Source of the DNA: Spirochaetes bacterium RBG_13_51_14
GTDB lineage: Bacteria > Spirochaetota > UBA4802 > UBA5550
Reading direction: 5' to 3'
Length of the DNA stretch: 32,730 nucleotides
Assembly: GCA_001829455.1 (NCBI GenBank)
Contig: MIBH01000074.1
Location: 1-32,730, forward strand
Part shown: positions 1 to 7,889 of the stretch, one piece after another
How positions within the stretch are numbered: the stretch's first letter is position 1
Layout of the letters: every line of letters begins with the position of its first letter
Notes under the pieces: generated by a model
What the model saw: the letters and a program-made list of their open reading frames with translations, nothing else
The model's database searches: none
What the model was told of the DNA's origin: nothing
Translations under genes and position numbers: made by a program

Positions 1-543
1 GACTTCAAAAGAGGCATCGGTGATGATGCCGCGAACAACTGCCAGATATTCCTTGTTCACGGAGCCTTCCTCGAACTGGCGCACGAGGTTCCGGTGGGCC
101 TCGTCGGATTTGGCCACCGCGATGACGCCGCTTGTCTCACGGTCCAGACGGTGCACCAGTTTCACCGGCCCCAGGAACCCTCCGTCACGCATGCGGCAAC
201 GGAGCAGATATATAAAGGTGTTTTTGATGAAATTACCGTCCGCGTGGGAAGGAAGATTTCCCGGCTTGCATGCCACGAGAAACGCGTCTTCCTCGTGAAT
301 GATCATGATGTTCGTGTCCACCGGCGGCTCGCGGAGGACCGCCGTATATGATACCGTGTCGTTTTTATTGAGCTCATAGTCCGGGCCCGAAACAGCTCCG
401 TTAACGGAGACCGCTCCTTTGAAAATATTGTCAAGCCATTGATCCCGGCCGTGATATTTGAAGCGCGAGCACAGAAAGTCGATAAGCCGCATACCGGCGA
501 AGTTTGAGGTAATTCGGGATCTGAGGGTGGTTGTTTCCGACAT
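1..543 (-). CDS. RluA-family RNA pseudouridine synthase, 3' end cut by window edge
   Basis: This family isomerises specific uridines to pseudouridine in rRNA or tRNA in the cytoplasm. The 181 visible codons start at the ATG on the minus strand at 543 and read off the left edge, so the C-terminus is missing. Residues 15-70 look like an S4-type RNA-binding domain, with VSVNG and a downstream acidic/hydrophobic strand. The catalytic signature HRLDRETSG lies at about 131-139, with the catalytic aspartate at about 134. It is followed by the usual KEYLAVVRG strand. Which RNA site it modifies (RluA, RluC or RluD type) cannot be decided from the visible part. The Shine-Dalgarno sequence is weak. The family call is firm; the exact substrate is open. 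Confidence 0.93.
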   Translation of the reverse strand, partial: MSETTTLRSRITSNFAGMRLIDFLCSRFKYHGRDQWLDNIFKGAVSVNGAVSGPDYELNKNDTVSYTAVLREPPVDTNIMIIHEEDAFLVACKPGNLPSHADGNFIKNTFIYLLRCRMRDGGFLGPVKLVHRLDRETSGVIAVAKSDEAHRNLVRQFEEGSVNKEYLAVVRGIITDASFEV

Positions 544-826
544 AGGTGACCCTGTACGGGCGGCGCGTTTTCATATATATGCTGCATGGTCGTTGCTGGC
601 GTTATTATTACAACTACAATTCATGTAAACCTATGCGGGGTAATGAAAAATTACATTACCCGGTTTTCATAACCCACGGTTCTGGCATCGTGAGGCGATG
701 CGTGTATCAGCGTTTCGAATTATTAATATCCAAAAAACGCTTGTCATACTATCCCGATTCACCTACATAATCCATACTCGGCGCTGCTGTCCGGCGCCAT
801 CACATTACCTACTGCGAGGAGGCGCT

Positions 827-1225
827 ATGAAAATAATTCCGGTAAAATTGCTCAGACTCTCACTGGGGTTTTTCTTTCTCATTTTAGGCGTCATCGGCGT
901 GATTCCCCGGCTTCAGGAAAGCATTTTCACGCTGAATGATAACCTCGGACTTGAAATCATATTCGGCGTTGTGGAGCTGGTGTGCGGTCTCGTTCTCGTT
1001 GCCGGTCTGTTCACCTTTATCAGAAAGAAGGCTATTTCAATTGCAAGCCTCGTCGTTCTCGTTTTCTGGACGGTGAGGATTATACTTTCCAAGTTCGTCT
1101 GGGGCCTGTCCATCGGCAACAGCGGCGTTATTTTTCATCCGGTTTTCTCAACCTGGCTGCTCGTCCTCAGCGCGGAACTGATCATTGCGGCCGCGCTCTT
1201 CATCATGTACCGGGCTTACGAGTGA
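827..1225 (+). CDS. small four-helix integral membrane protein, unknown function
   Basis: The protein has 132 residues. The ATG at 827 is preceded by a strong GAGGAGG ribosome-binding site at 816-822. The reading frame is open further upstream, but that part lacks protein character. Four hydrophobic segments can be seen, roughly at residues 8-28, 42-66, 70-90 and 105-128. They are separated by short loops, one with the basic turn FIRKK, so this is a polytopic inner-membrane protein. I recognise no catalytic motif. The size and topology resemble small DoxX-like or DUF-type membrane proteins, but I see no diagnostic residues for these. It is divergent from the pseudouridine synthase on its left. 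No partner is evident. Confidence 0.72.
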   Translation: MKIIPVKLLRLSLGFFFLILGVIGVIPRLQESIFTLNDNLGLEIIFGVVELVCGLVLVAGLFTFIRKKAISIASLVVLVFWTVRIILSKFVWGLSIGNSGVIFHPVFSTWLLVLSAELIIAAALFIMYRAYE

Positions 1226-1544
1226 TCTTTCTTATCATTATTATTTTTTTAATTGGCATACTATCCGGGGAAGATAATTATGCGTTTCGTATATAGTAGT
1301 GATATAATAGAGGAAGTGCATCAATATTTTGCAGATTGACAGCCTTCAGGTACCTATCAGGTATGAACATGTCGGTATTCGCTGGCTTTAACGCATCTTC
1401 ATTCAGGCGTATTGATCGCACCATAGGTGGTTTATTTTATCAATAATTTTATGTGATCTCATAACACATAACGCTATCGGCCAATGATTTTTGTTGCCGG
1501 CAGGCCTATTGCCGAACACAGCTAAAACAGGGAGAGAAATAATA
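1226..1544. other. AT-rich intergenic stretch without a recognised gene
   Basis: This is about 320 bp between the small membrane protein and the beta-propeller-like gene. A TATAAT hexamer at 1303-1308 and a TTGACA at 1336-1341 occur, but neither has a convincing partner hexamer at 16-18 bp, so no promoter is assigned. No hairpin or ORF stands out. Confidence 0.5.
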
Positions 1545-2396
1545 GTGCAGGATATTGAACTATTAGTAGCCACATCCAATCATGTTCTGCTGGTCAGAAA
1601 TGACGGCTCTCAAAAAATTATGCATGAGGGGTTGGGCACCTATGCCGGCATAACATGGTCCGATAAGCATATCTATATTGCGTATCGGGACGAGGGCGGC
1701 AAATGCGTCCCTTCCGACAAAGAGGGAATACTCGTGCTTGATAAGAAGTGGAATGAAGTACGGCGATATGCGAAACCGGATTATGATTTCAATGACCTTC
1801 ATCAGATTTATTATCACGATAGCCGTCTGTTCGTGGCGAATACCGCCATGGATAAGATAGATCTCATAAATACCGAGAGCCACACAATGGAAAAAGAACT
1901 TCCCTGTCCTCTGGGAGAAAAGAAAACCCATCACCTGAACAGCGTCTTTTTTGGCGAAGGTCATTATTGGATCTGCATGCATAATAGAGGTGAGAGCGAC
2001 GTGATAAAGCTCAGACCGGGCTCGTTTGAAGAAGTGGACCGCATCAGAATCGGCAATCAGATTCATAACGCCTATGTCGAGAACGGCAGACTGTACACGC
2101 TCAGCTCCCTCAACTCCTCAGTCCTGAGCACTGACATTCATAAACATAAGAGAGTGAAACGGGTAAAAAAACTCAATACATCAATGTGGCTCCGCGGCCT
2201 CGCCAGGACGGAATCCAATTGGATTATTGGAATGACAACCTTTGAGGCCGAACGGTCAAAGAGGGTCGGTGCGCCGTCATATATTATTATATTTAACGAT
2301 TCATTTCGAAAAAAGAAGATAGTGGATACCACTGTGTCAGGCCTGATATACGACTTGAGAGCGACCGCGGGAGATAGGGCTCATAATTCGTTATAG
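1545..2396 (+). CDS. beta-propeller-like protein of unknown function
   Basis: The protein has 283 residues. I chose the GTG start at 1545 because AGGGAGAG at 1529-1536 lies 8 nt upstream and the protein then begins with a clean beta-strand. A start at 1491 would add 18 poorly folded residues. The sequence is a run of short beta-strand repeats of the type 'GxxLYVANTxxDKI..IN', with HHLNSVFF and WLRGLAR motifs, and no signal peptide or transmembrane helix. This pattern suggests a six- or seven-bladed propeller and loosely recalls the TIGR03032/DUF4915 proteins found near glycan or peptide biosynthesis loci. That family call is tentative. The flippase remnant directly downstream supports a former surface-polysaccharide setting. 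Confidence 0.65.
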   Translation: MQDIELLVATSNHVLLVRNDGSQKIMHEGLGTYAGITWSDKHIYIAYRDEGGKCVPSDKEGILVLDKKWNEVRRYAKPDYDFNDLHQIYYHDSRLFVANTAMDKIDLINTESHTMEKELPCPLGEKKTHHLNSVFFGEGHYWICMHNRGESDVIKLRPGSFEEVDRIRIGNQIHNAYVENGRLYTLSSLNSSVLSTDIHKHKRVKRVKKLNTSMWLRGLARTESNWIIGMTTFEAERSKRVGAPSYIIIFNDSFRKKKIVDTTVSGLIYDLRATAGDRAHNSL

Positions 2397-2402
2397 CATG
2401 GC

Positions 2403-2599
2403 ATTGACCTGCCGCTCGCCATATCCGTCGGGGCGACGTTTATCACCATGAGAATCGGCCAGGTAATGATAGAAGGAATGCCGGGTAGCTCGGCGGTGGG
2501 CATCTATTCGGCCGCCGTGCGTCTTGCCGAGTATCCGCCGTCCTTTTAAACTTGATCCTCATACCGCGTTTCGGAATCGTGGGAGCGGCGCTAGTTAAG
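2403..2599 (+). pseudogene. remnant of a polysaccharide flippase (Wzx/MATE-like)
   Basis: One frame from 2403 reads a flippase-like membrane segment, including MRIGQVMIEGMPGSSAVGIY and then SAAVRLAE, up to a stop at 2547-2549. In O-antigen flippases the corresponding block is 'MRIDQIMIG.M.G..AVGIYSAAVRLSE'. In another frame, starting at about 2549, the sequence continues NLILIPRFGIVGAALVK, which matches a flippase motif that normally lies much further downstream in the protein. The middle of the gene is therefore deleted and the frame lost, and no start codon or RBS remains. This is a relic of a surface-glycan locus and its end overlaps the 3' end of the dienoyl-CoA reductase gene. Confidence 0.55.
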
Positions 2600-4594
2600 A
2601 TTCATCACCGCCAGGAATCCGTCATGGATGGCCCGGTCGATCTGCGCCGGCTTTACCGAGTCTCCGATGACCGTGTGGGGTATGCCGGTCTTCTCCAGGT
2701 CGTCGGCGATCATTCGCACCGAACGGGAGCCCACGGCGTTCACGACGGTATCGAACTGGAGAGATTCGGTAGCGCCGTTTCGCGTGAAGGTGACCAGACC
2801 TTTCTTCACTGACTGCACGGTAGCGCCGGGAATGACGGACACGCCGTAGCGGTCGATATTTCCCAGGAGCACCCATCGGGTTGATTTACCCACGTCCTTC
2901 CCCACTTTGGGAAGCATCTCAAATATAGTGACCCTTTTATTGCCCCTGGTGCAGAGCTCGCGCAGCCGCTCAACGCTCTCCGCCTCGTACATGAAGAGAA
3001 AGTGGAGCGCCTCGGGCGTGAGGGTCCCCTTGGCGGCGAGAAATTCAGCGGTTTCGAGCCCGACGGCGCCGCCGCCGATGACGGCGATGTTGATGCCGAG
3101 CCGGGGATCGTCTTTCAGCACGCGCCATGCGGAAACAACCGACGGGTCATCGATGCCGTCAATGGGCGGCATCAGTGGCTCGGCGCCTTCGGCGACGATC
3201 ACGTGGTCGGGCTTCCGTTTCTTGATGTATTCTATATCCACTTCGTGCTCGAGCGAGACATCGATATCGTACGTGTCCAGCATGGCATCATAGTAATGGA
3301 TGAGCTCCCAGAGCTCCTGCTTGTGGGGCGGCGCGCCGGCGATCCAGAGCTGGCCGCCGATCCGGTCCGACTTTTCGTGAAGCTCCACCCGGTGGCCGGC
3401 TTCGGCCGCTCTGATCGCCGCCTCCATGCCGGCCGGGCCAGCGCCAACGACCATGATCCTCTTCGGCGATTTGACCTTTTTGATAATCCGCTCGGCTTCA
3501 TAGCCGGCCCGCGGATTGGCAAGGCAGTAGACCGGCTTTCCGCTGAAGAGCTGGTCAGTGCAGCCCTGGGAGCAGGCCACGCAGGGTCTGATCTTGTCCG
3601 TGTTCCCTTCATGCGCCTTCTGCGGCCAGAAAGGATCGGCGATCAGGACACGGCCCAGGTTGACCATGTCGCAGATCCCGTCTTTGATGAGCTGTTCAGC
3701 GGTAAAGGGATCGCTGATGCGGTTTGATGCGATGACCGGCACTGACACCGCCCGCTTGATGTTCAGGGCCAGGTAGGAATAGACGGCGCGCGGCAGTTCC
3801 ATCGGCAGCTGGGGAACCCGCGACTCGTGCCAGCCGCCGGTGACGTTAATCAGGTTCACTCCTGCTTTTTCGTACACCTGCGCGATGTCCGGCGTTTCAG
3901 CATCCGTATTGCTTCCTTGAACGAAGTCGTTCCCGGCCATTCTGATCGACACGGGATAATCGGGGCCAAGCCGCTGGCGCATCATCTCGATGATCTCCCG
4001 CGGGAAGCGGGTGCGGTTCTCGAAGCTGCCGCCGTACTCGTCGGTCCGGTGGTTTTTCAGGGGCGATAAAAACTGGGTGATGAGGTATCCGGCCGAGGCG
4101 ATGATCTCCACGCCGTCAAAGCCTGCTTCCCGAACGCGCAGGGCAGCGTTCACGAATTTCTCCTGTACTTCCTTGATATCATCAATGGTCATTTCCCGTG
4201 GCATCATTTTTATGTAATTGGAATACACGGGTGACGGCGCTATGGGGTCAGGTCCGCCCAGCATCTTGGAATACGAATAGGCGCCGGCGTGAAAGAGCTG
4301 CACCCATGCGCGTGCTCCATTCTGCTTGATGATCGACGCGAGCGCGGCGAAATCCGGTATGGCATCGTCCGTGCCGAGCTGGAGAGCAACCGGTCCGCTT
4401 CCCTCCATATCGAAACCGACGGGACCGACGGTGACGATGCCGGCGCCTCCCTGAGCTCGCTCGGCGAAGTAATTGAGGTACCGGTCGTTCAGTTTCCCGT
4501 CGTATGAGAACAGAAGCCCCAGGGCCGGGTACGCTATTCTATTTTTCACCACGGTTTTGTTGATCGTGATGGGGCTGAAAAGGCTTTCAAACAT
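2591..4594 (-). CDS. fadH: 2,4-dienoyl-CoA reductase / NADH:flavin oxidoreductase (FadH type)
   Basis: The protein has 667 residues, very close to E. coli FadH (about 670). The ATG at 4594 follows a near-perfect AAGGGAGGA site. The frame runs 88 codons further upstream, but that part is antisense-like and overlaps the TetR gene. Domains in order: an FMN-binding TIM barrel of the old-yellow-enzyme type (about 1-330), a 4Fe-4S loop with CVACSQGC and a fourth cysteine in YCLANPR (about 336-355), an FAD-binding fold (VVGAGPAGMEAA) and an NAD(P)-binding fold (VIGGGAVGLETAEF). The enzyme reduces 2,4-dienoyl-CoA intermediates so that unsaturated fatty acids can enter beta-oxidation. The preceding isomerase-like gene supports this role over a generic xenobiotic reductase. 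The TetR gene ends 26 bp upstream, so it is the last gene of the operon. Confidence 0.88.
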   Translation of the reverse strand: MFESLFSPITINKTVVKNRIAYPALGLLFSYDGKLNDRYLNYFAERAQGGAGIVTVGPVGFDMEGSGPVALQLGTDDAIPDFAALASIIKQNGARAWVQLFHAGAYSYSKMLGGPDPIAPSPVYSNYIKMMPREMTIDDIKEVQEKFVNAALRVREAGFDGVEIIASAGYLITQFLSPLKNHRTDEYGGSFENRTRFPREIIEMMRQRLGPDYPVSIRMAGNDFVQGSNTDAETPDIAQVYEKAGVNLINVTGGWHESRVPQLPMELPRAVYSYLALNIKRAVSVPVIASNRISDPFTAEQLIKDGICDMVNLGRVLIADPFWPQKAHEGNTDKIRPCVACSQGCTDQLFSGKPVYCLANPRAGYEAERIIKKVKSPKRIMVVGAGPAGMEAAIRAAEAGHRVELHEKSDRIGGQLWIAGAPPHKQELWELIHYYDAMLDTYDIDVSLEHEVDIEYIKKRKPDHVIVAEGAEPLMPPIDGIDDPSVVSAWRVLKDDPRLGINIAVIGGGAVGLETAEFLAAKGTLTPEALHFLFMYEAESVERLRELCTRGNKRVTIFEMLPKVGKDVGKSTRWVLLGNIDRYGVSVIPGATVQSVKKGLVTFTRNGATESLQFDTVVNAVGSRSVRMIADDLEKTGIPHTVIGDSVKPAQIDRAIHDGFLAVMNLN

Positions 4595-4620
4595 AGGTCC
4601 TCCCTTATGAGTGGAATTTT

Positions 4621-5229
4621 TCATGCTGTTCCCCGGCGTTCGCCCTGGATGCCGCGTCCGATGGTATCGGCCATGAATGATCTGAAGTCGGCGTCGCTTA
4701 TCTTCAGATAGTCGAACACTCCCAGCTTTTTGAGCTGAAGCATCCCTTCGGTCACGGCCGCCAGCAGGATTGCCAGCATCCGCGGATTTATATCGCGAAA
4801 GGCCCCTTCGCGGATTCCCATGCGGATTGTGTCCTCCATGAGATCGGTCATCTCGCACATTTTACGGGCGATTTCAATGTCATGGCCATGCTCGTCAGGA
4901 TGATAGTGGGCCTTGTACTCCATCAGAATGTTGTAGTGGTCCCGGTTCTCGTAAAAAAAATTGATGTACGAGTCAAAGGACGATATGAGTTTCTGGCCCG
5001 GGGTCTGCCGGCTCTGGATGCCTCTCTTGAAATTATCTATGAGCGTGTCAATGGCTTCGAAACAGATGGTGCGGTAAATCTCCTTTTTATCCTTGAAATG
5101 AAAGTAGATGGCGCCGGTGGTGAGCTTCGCCCGGGCGGCAATGGCGCGGATGGAGATGCCGTTGTACCCGTACCGGGGCAGAAGCTGCCGGGCCGTCTTT
5201 AATATTCTGTCGCGATTGTTTTTTCTCAT
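4621..5229 (-). CDS. TetR-family transcriptional regulator
   Basis: The protein has 202 residues from the ATG at 5229. A GTG at 5244 would add five residues, and neither start has a clear Shine-Dalgarno. The N-terminal helix-turn-helix is classic: ILKTARQLLPRYGYNGISI, then IRAIAARAKLTTGAIYFHF at about residues 10-55, ending in the conserved YFHFKDKKE. The C-terminal two thirds are an all-helical ligand-binding and dimerisation domain. It lies inside an operon with two unsaturated-fatty-acid oxidation genes, so its ligand is probably an acyl-CoA (inference from context, by analogy with FadR/PsrA-type TetR regulators). The perfect palindrome in the operon promoter at 6090-6110 is the obvious candidate operator, which would make the operon self-regulated. 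Confidence 0.92.
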   Translation of the reverse strand: MRKNNRDRILKTARQLLPRYGYNGISIRAIAARAKLTTGAIYFHFKDKKEIYRTICFEAIDTLIDNFKRGIQSRQTPGQKLISSFDSYINFFYENRDHYNILMEYKAHYHPDEHGHDIEIARKMCEMTDLMEDTIRMGIREGAFRDINPRMLAILLAAVTEGMLQLKKLGVFDYLKISDADFRSFMADTIGRGIQGERRGTA

Positions 5230-5293
5230 ACTGACTGCTGTCACCGTATATAAACGTATGCGCAGCGGTTATCCCGCGCGTCGTCTGAGCGGA

Positions 5294-6019
5294 TCAATCC
5301 GGAATCATGATCGTGAGCGGCTCGATGGATGCGGATGGATCAAGCGTGTCCATTATCTCAATAATGTCGCGGTACATGCGCTTCTTCATCTCGCCGAGGA
5401 TGCCCCGCTTTTTCTGGAACGTCTTCGCAAACGAGACGGCTTCCGTCATCAGCTCCTCCCTGCTGGCGCAGGCCTTCCGGATGATGTGGTGCTGTTCCAG
5501 CTCCGGGGCGATGTACCGGTTGCCTGTGAACTGCATTTCCACGAATTTGTAATACGGTATCGCCTTTTTTACGAAGGCGTTCATGCCGTTGAAGAAGGGG
5601 ATCCCGACGTTCACTTCCGGAAAACAGAAGAAGCCGCGGTCGGAGCGCATGAACCGGAAGTCGCAGGCGCAGGCGATGATCGCGCCGTTGCCGTAGGCAT
5701 GGCCATTGATCGCCGCGATCGTCGGCATCGGTGCGAGCATCAGCTTCTTGAACACCTCGTTCATGCCGTACAGGAAGTCCTTTATCTGCTGGAGCTCCTT
5801 GTTCTGGAGGCGGGCGGCGGTCCACTGAACGTCAACTCCCTGCGAGAAGTTTTTCTCATCGCTTGAGGTGAGAATCAATGCCTGCGCAGAAACATCGGCC
5901 GTAATTTCGTCCAGGGCTTTATTCATAGCAGTGGCGAATTCGAGGTTCTGCCTGTTTTCGCCGTTGCTCATGGTGATAATCGCGACACGTTCGTCTTTTG
6001 TCCAGGATAGGATTGACAT
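5294..6019 (-). CDS. crotonase-fold enoyl-CoA hydratase/isomerase, probably delta3,delta2-enoyl-CoA isomerase
   Basis: The protein has 241 residues and the ATG at 6019 has an AAGGAGGG site just upstream. The crotonase fold shows in the oxyanion-hole loop SSDEKNFSQGVD and in AINGHAYGNGAIIACACDF. FPEVNVGIPF keeps the glutamate equivalent to rat hydratase Glu164. The position of the second hydratase glutamate (Glu144) is isoleucine here (GNGAIIA instead of GGGCELA). One-glutamate active sites are typical of enoyl-CoA isomerases, and the MRSDRGFFCFPEV stretch also resembles those. I infer movement of the double bond from delta3 to delta2, the companion step to dienoyl-CoA reduction by FadH in the same operon. 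It is the promoter-proximal gene. Confidence 0.82.
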   Translation of the reverse strand: MSILSWTKDERVAIITMSNGENRQNLEFATAMNKALDEITADVSAQALILTSSDEKNFSQGVDVQWTAARLQNKELQQIKDFLYGMNEVFKKLMLAPMPTIAAINGHAYGNGAIIACACDFRFMRSDRGFFCFPEVNVGIPFFNGMNAFVKKAIPYYKFVEMQFTGNRYIAPELEQHHIIRKACASREELMTEAVSFAKTFQKKRGILGEMKKRMYRDIIEIMDTLDPSASIEPLTIMIPD

Positions 6020-6089
6020 TGCGCCCTCCTTCCGAATATCATTACCGGCTGAATTTCGCGCGACTGATACGGCACCGCATCACGTGGTC

Positions 6090-6119
6090 AAACATAACAA
6101 TGTTATGTTTTGCGGTCAA
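6090..6119 (-). promoter_or_regulatory. sigma70-type promoter with a perfect 21-bp palindrome in its core (probable TetR operator)
   Basis: On the minus strand, TTGACC (6114-6119) and TATGTT (6091-6096) are separated by exactly 17 bp. AAACATAAC, a 3-bp centre and GTTATGTTT form a perfect inverted repeat at 6090-6110 that covers the -10 hexamer and most of the spacer. A bound repressor would block polymerase directly. It lies about 70 bp upstream of the isomerase ATG. The operon it heads encodes a TetR protein, so autoregulation is the natural reading (inference). Confidence 0.7.
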
Positions 6120-6299
6120 GCAAAAATGGGCTTTTTGTGAACACGAGGCGGGCCTGCGAGCATGGAAATGATACTGATCAAACCGTGGTTGTTTCTCCCG
6201 GGATACCGCGGAGGGTTATACAGTGGACCGGCATCCCGATTTATTTAAAATGTCCGGTTTCCCGGAGGAAGGGCGCCAGAATTTTTTAAAATAATTAAC

Positions 6300-6410
6300 T
6301 TGATTAATTTCTTAAAATTGGCACTATGGGGCATGATCGGGGACGGCAACCTCGCCCTCGTTTTTATGGCCGCTGTGAAGGATATGATAAAACTTCTGAA
6401 AATAAAATAA
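6300..6410 (+). other. possible 36-codon ORF immediately upstream of the 490-residue protein gene
   Basis: From a TTG at 6300 one frame reads a hydrophobic, protein-like stretch (LKLALWGMIGDGNLALVF) ending DMIKLLKIK and stop at 6408-6410, two bases before the ATG at 6413. The downstream gene has no clear ribosome-binding site, so coupling to this ORF is conceivable. No good Shine-Dalgarno precedes any start in the short frame either, and it could be the tail of an older gene. Low confidence. Confidence 0.2.
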
Positions 6411-6412
6411 TC

Positions 6413-7885
6413 ATGAGAAGATCTGTCCACAACCTGCTCACCAACACTTATATCGCCAACAAGCTGAAGCCGGCTGATGGCAAAAGGGCCAAGCTTATCG
6501 AAATATTCGACCAGTTGACGCAACTGTCGTATGAAAAGGGGACGAGGAAAAGCGATACCGCCATGAGGGAAAAAGTGGAGAATGTCGTCCACGAGGCGAC
6601 CGCGTATTACAAGACGATCAGGATATTCAGCTCCGGAAAGGGGGGCGATATGGAGGCCTTCCGCGACATTCTGTTCTTTTTCGATGAGCGGTACCTCCAG
6701 AACTTCAGGCTGAGGGAATGTCTCGATCTCCTCAGGAATGAGATCGAGCGGCAGAAGAAAATTGAAGACGATAGCAACGTCGAACATCCTCCTGAAAGAA
6801 ATGCCCGCAAAGTAAATATCCACTTAAAGGAATTTGAGCAGGACCTTCAGGAATGGGAAAAGCTCCTTCTGAATCAGGCTGAACCCCTGCTGCGCAAGTT
6901 TCTGAGCGATGTCAATGATATCGTACTGTTTTACCGGCTCAATGACAAGATAGGCCGGCTCATAACCAGCGATGATGTATTTGCCCGGAGCGGCCCGCAT
7001 TACCGGGAATTCAAGAGCATTATCGCCTATTATACCGAGTTTCACCTCAAATTAATGCGGACGCCCTTATCACCGGAGGATCTGCGGGAATTGATCAATC
7101 AGACACTCCAGCAGATGGGATTTCGGCATGCCATCTTAAAGCTCCGCAACGTCAATCAGGACATATTCAACGAGATGATATACGAGATCATCAATGAGGG
7201 AAATCTCGGCGACACGGCAAAAAAATTCACCGACCGCTCCAGGGGCGCCCTCGATGCGATCATGACCGTTGAAAGGAAAGACGACGGCGGCGAGTTCAGC
7301 ACTAAAGACCTTATGAAGCTGTTTGAGAATTTGTGTGACATTGAAAACATGAAGGAGCGCTATAAGCCGGAACCAGGCATTGTATTCGCGGGGCTCGCGA
7401 AAATCGAACGCGAACGATACCCGTTTCATATTCCCGGGACATTCGATATTTCGCTGAAGTTTGTTTCGGAGTACATGAGGAATTCGCTGATTTTCGTAGT
7501 CGACTGGCTGTTGAAGGAATTGCAGAAATCGCCGCATTACTCAAAGCCCCTGCGCCCCCTGCTCGACTGCGTTCCGGTCATCAGGGGATTCGTTAAAAAC
7601 TATAAACTGGCCATGGATATCGCGGCAGATAAAAGCAACCAGGCTGTTGTCAGGTCGAAGGAGCGGCACTTTATACCAAAAAAAATCGCCGATGGGCTGG
7701 CCCAGTCAATCAGAGACAATTGCTCCCAGCTAAAACAAGCCCTGGTCGACTCTTCATACAATGTCGCCAACAGCACCATCGATCGGTCCGGAGTGCTGAC
7801 TAAAAAGATCACCGTGATAAGGGATTCCTGCACTGATTCACATATGAGAATCAGCAAGGGACTCTCGGAGATTGAAAGAATATAG
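6413..7885 (+). CDS. large, mostly helical cytoplasmic protein of unknown function
   Basis: The protein has 490 residues from the ATG at 6413. The frame opens at 6326, but the extra 29 residues are arginine/proline-rich and unlike the rest, so I prefer the internal ATG. There is no signal peptide or membrane helix. The chain is rich in charged amphipathic helices, for example the region around residues 90-160 with RLRECLDLLRNEIERQKK and LKEFEQDLQEWEKLLL, so helical bundles or short coiled coils are likely. I recognise no catalytic motif, nucleotide-binding loop or DNA-binding motif. It converges with nrdG on the other strand with only 4 bp between the stops. I cannot assign a function. Confidence 0.75.
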   Translation: MRRSVHNLLTNTYIANKLKPADGKRAKLIEIFDQLTQLSYEKGTRKSDTAMREKVENVVHEATAYYKTIRIFSSGKGGDMEAFRDILFFFDERYLQNFRLRECLDLLRNEIERQKKIEDDSNVEHPPERNARKVNIHLKEFEQDLQEWEKLLLNQAEPLLRKFLSDVNDIVLFYRLNDKIGRLITSDDVFARSGPHYREFKSIIAYYTEFHLKLMRTPLSPEDLRELINQTLQQMGFRHAILKLRNVNQDIFNEMIYEIINEGNLGDTAKKFTDRSRGALDAIMTVERKDDGGEFSTKDLMKLFENLCDIENMKERYKPEPGIVFAGLAKIERERYPFHIPGTFDISLKFVSEYMRNSLIFVVDWLLKELQKSPHYSKPLRPLLDCVPVIRGFVKNYKLAMDIAADKSNQAVVRSKERHFIPKKIADGLAQSIRDNCSQLKQALVDSSYNVANSTIDRSGVLTKKITVIRDSCTDSHMRISKGLSEIERI

Positions 7886-7889
7886 CGGG

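Noticed and set aside
303-587. 94-codon minus-strand ORF at the left edge
   Set aside because: It overlaps the RluA-family gene in another frame and has no conserved protein pattern.
1303-1308. TATAAT as a promoter -10 box for the beta-propeller gene
   Set aside because: No acceptable -35 hexamer lies 16-18 bp upstream, and the region is generally AT-rich.
2591-4858. The 755-codon form of the dienoyl-CoA reductase
   Set aside because: The first 88 codons overlap the TetR gene and are Arg/Gly-rich shadow text. The ATG at 4594 has an excellent ribosome-binding site and gives the usual FadH length.
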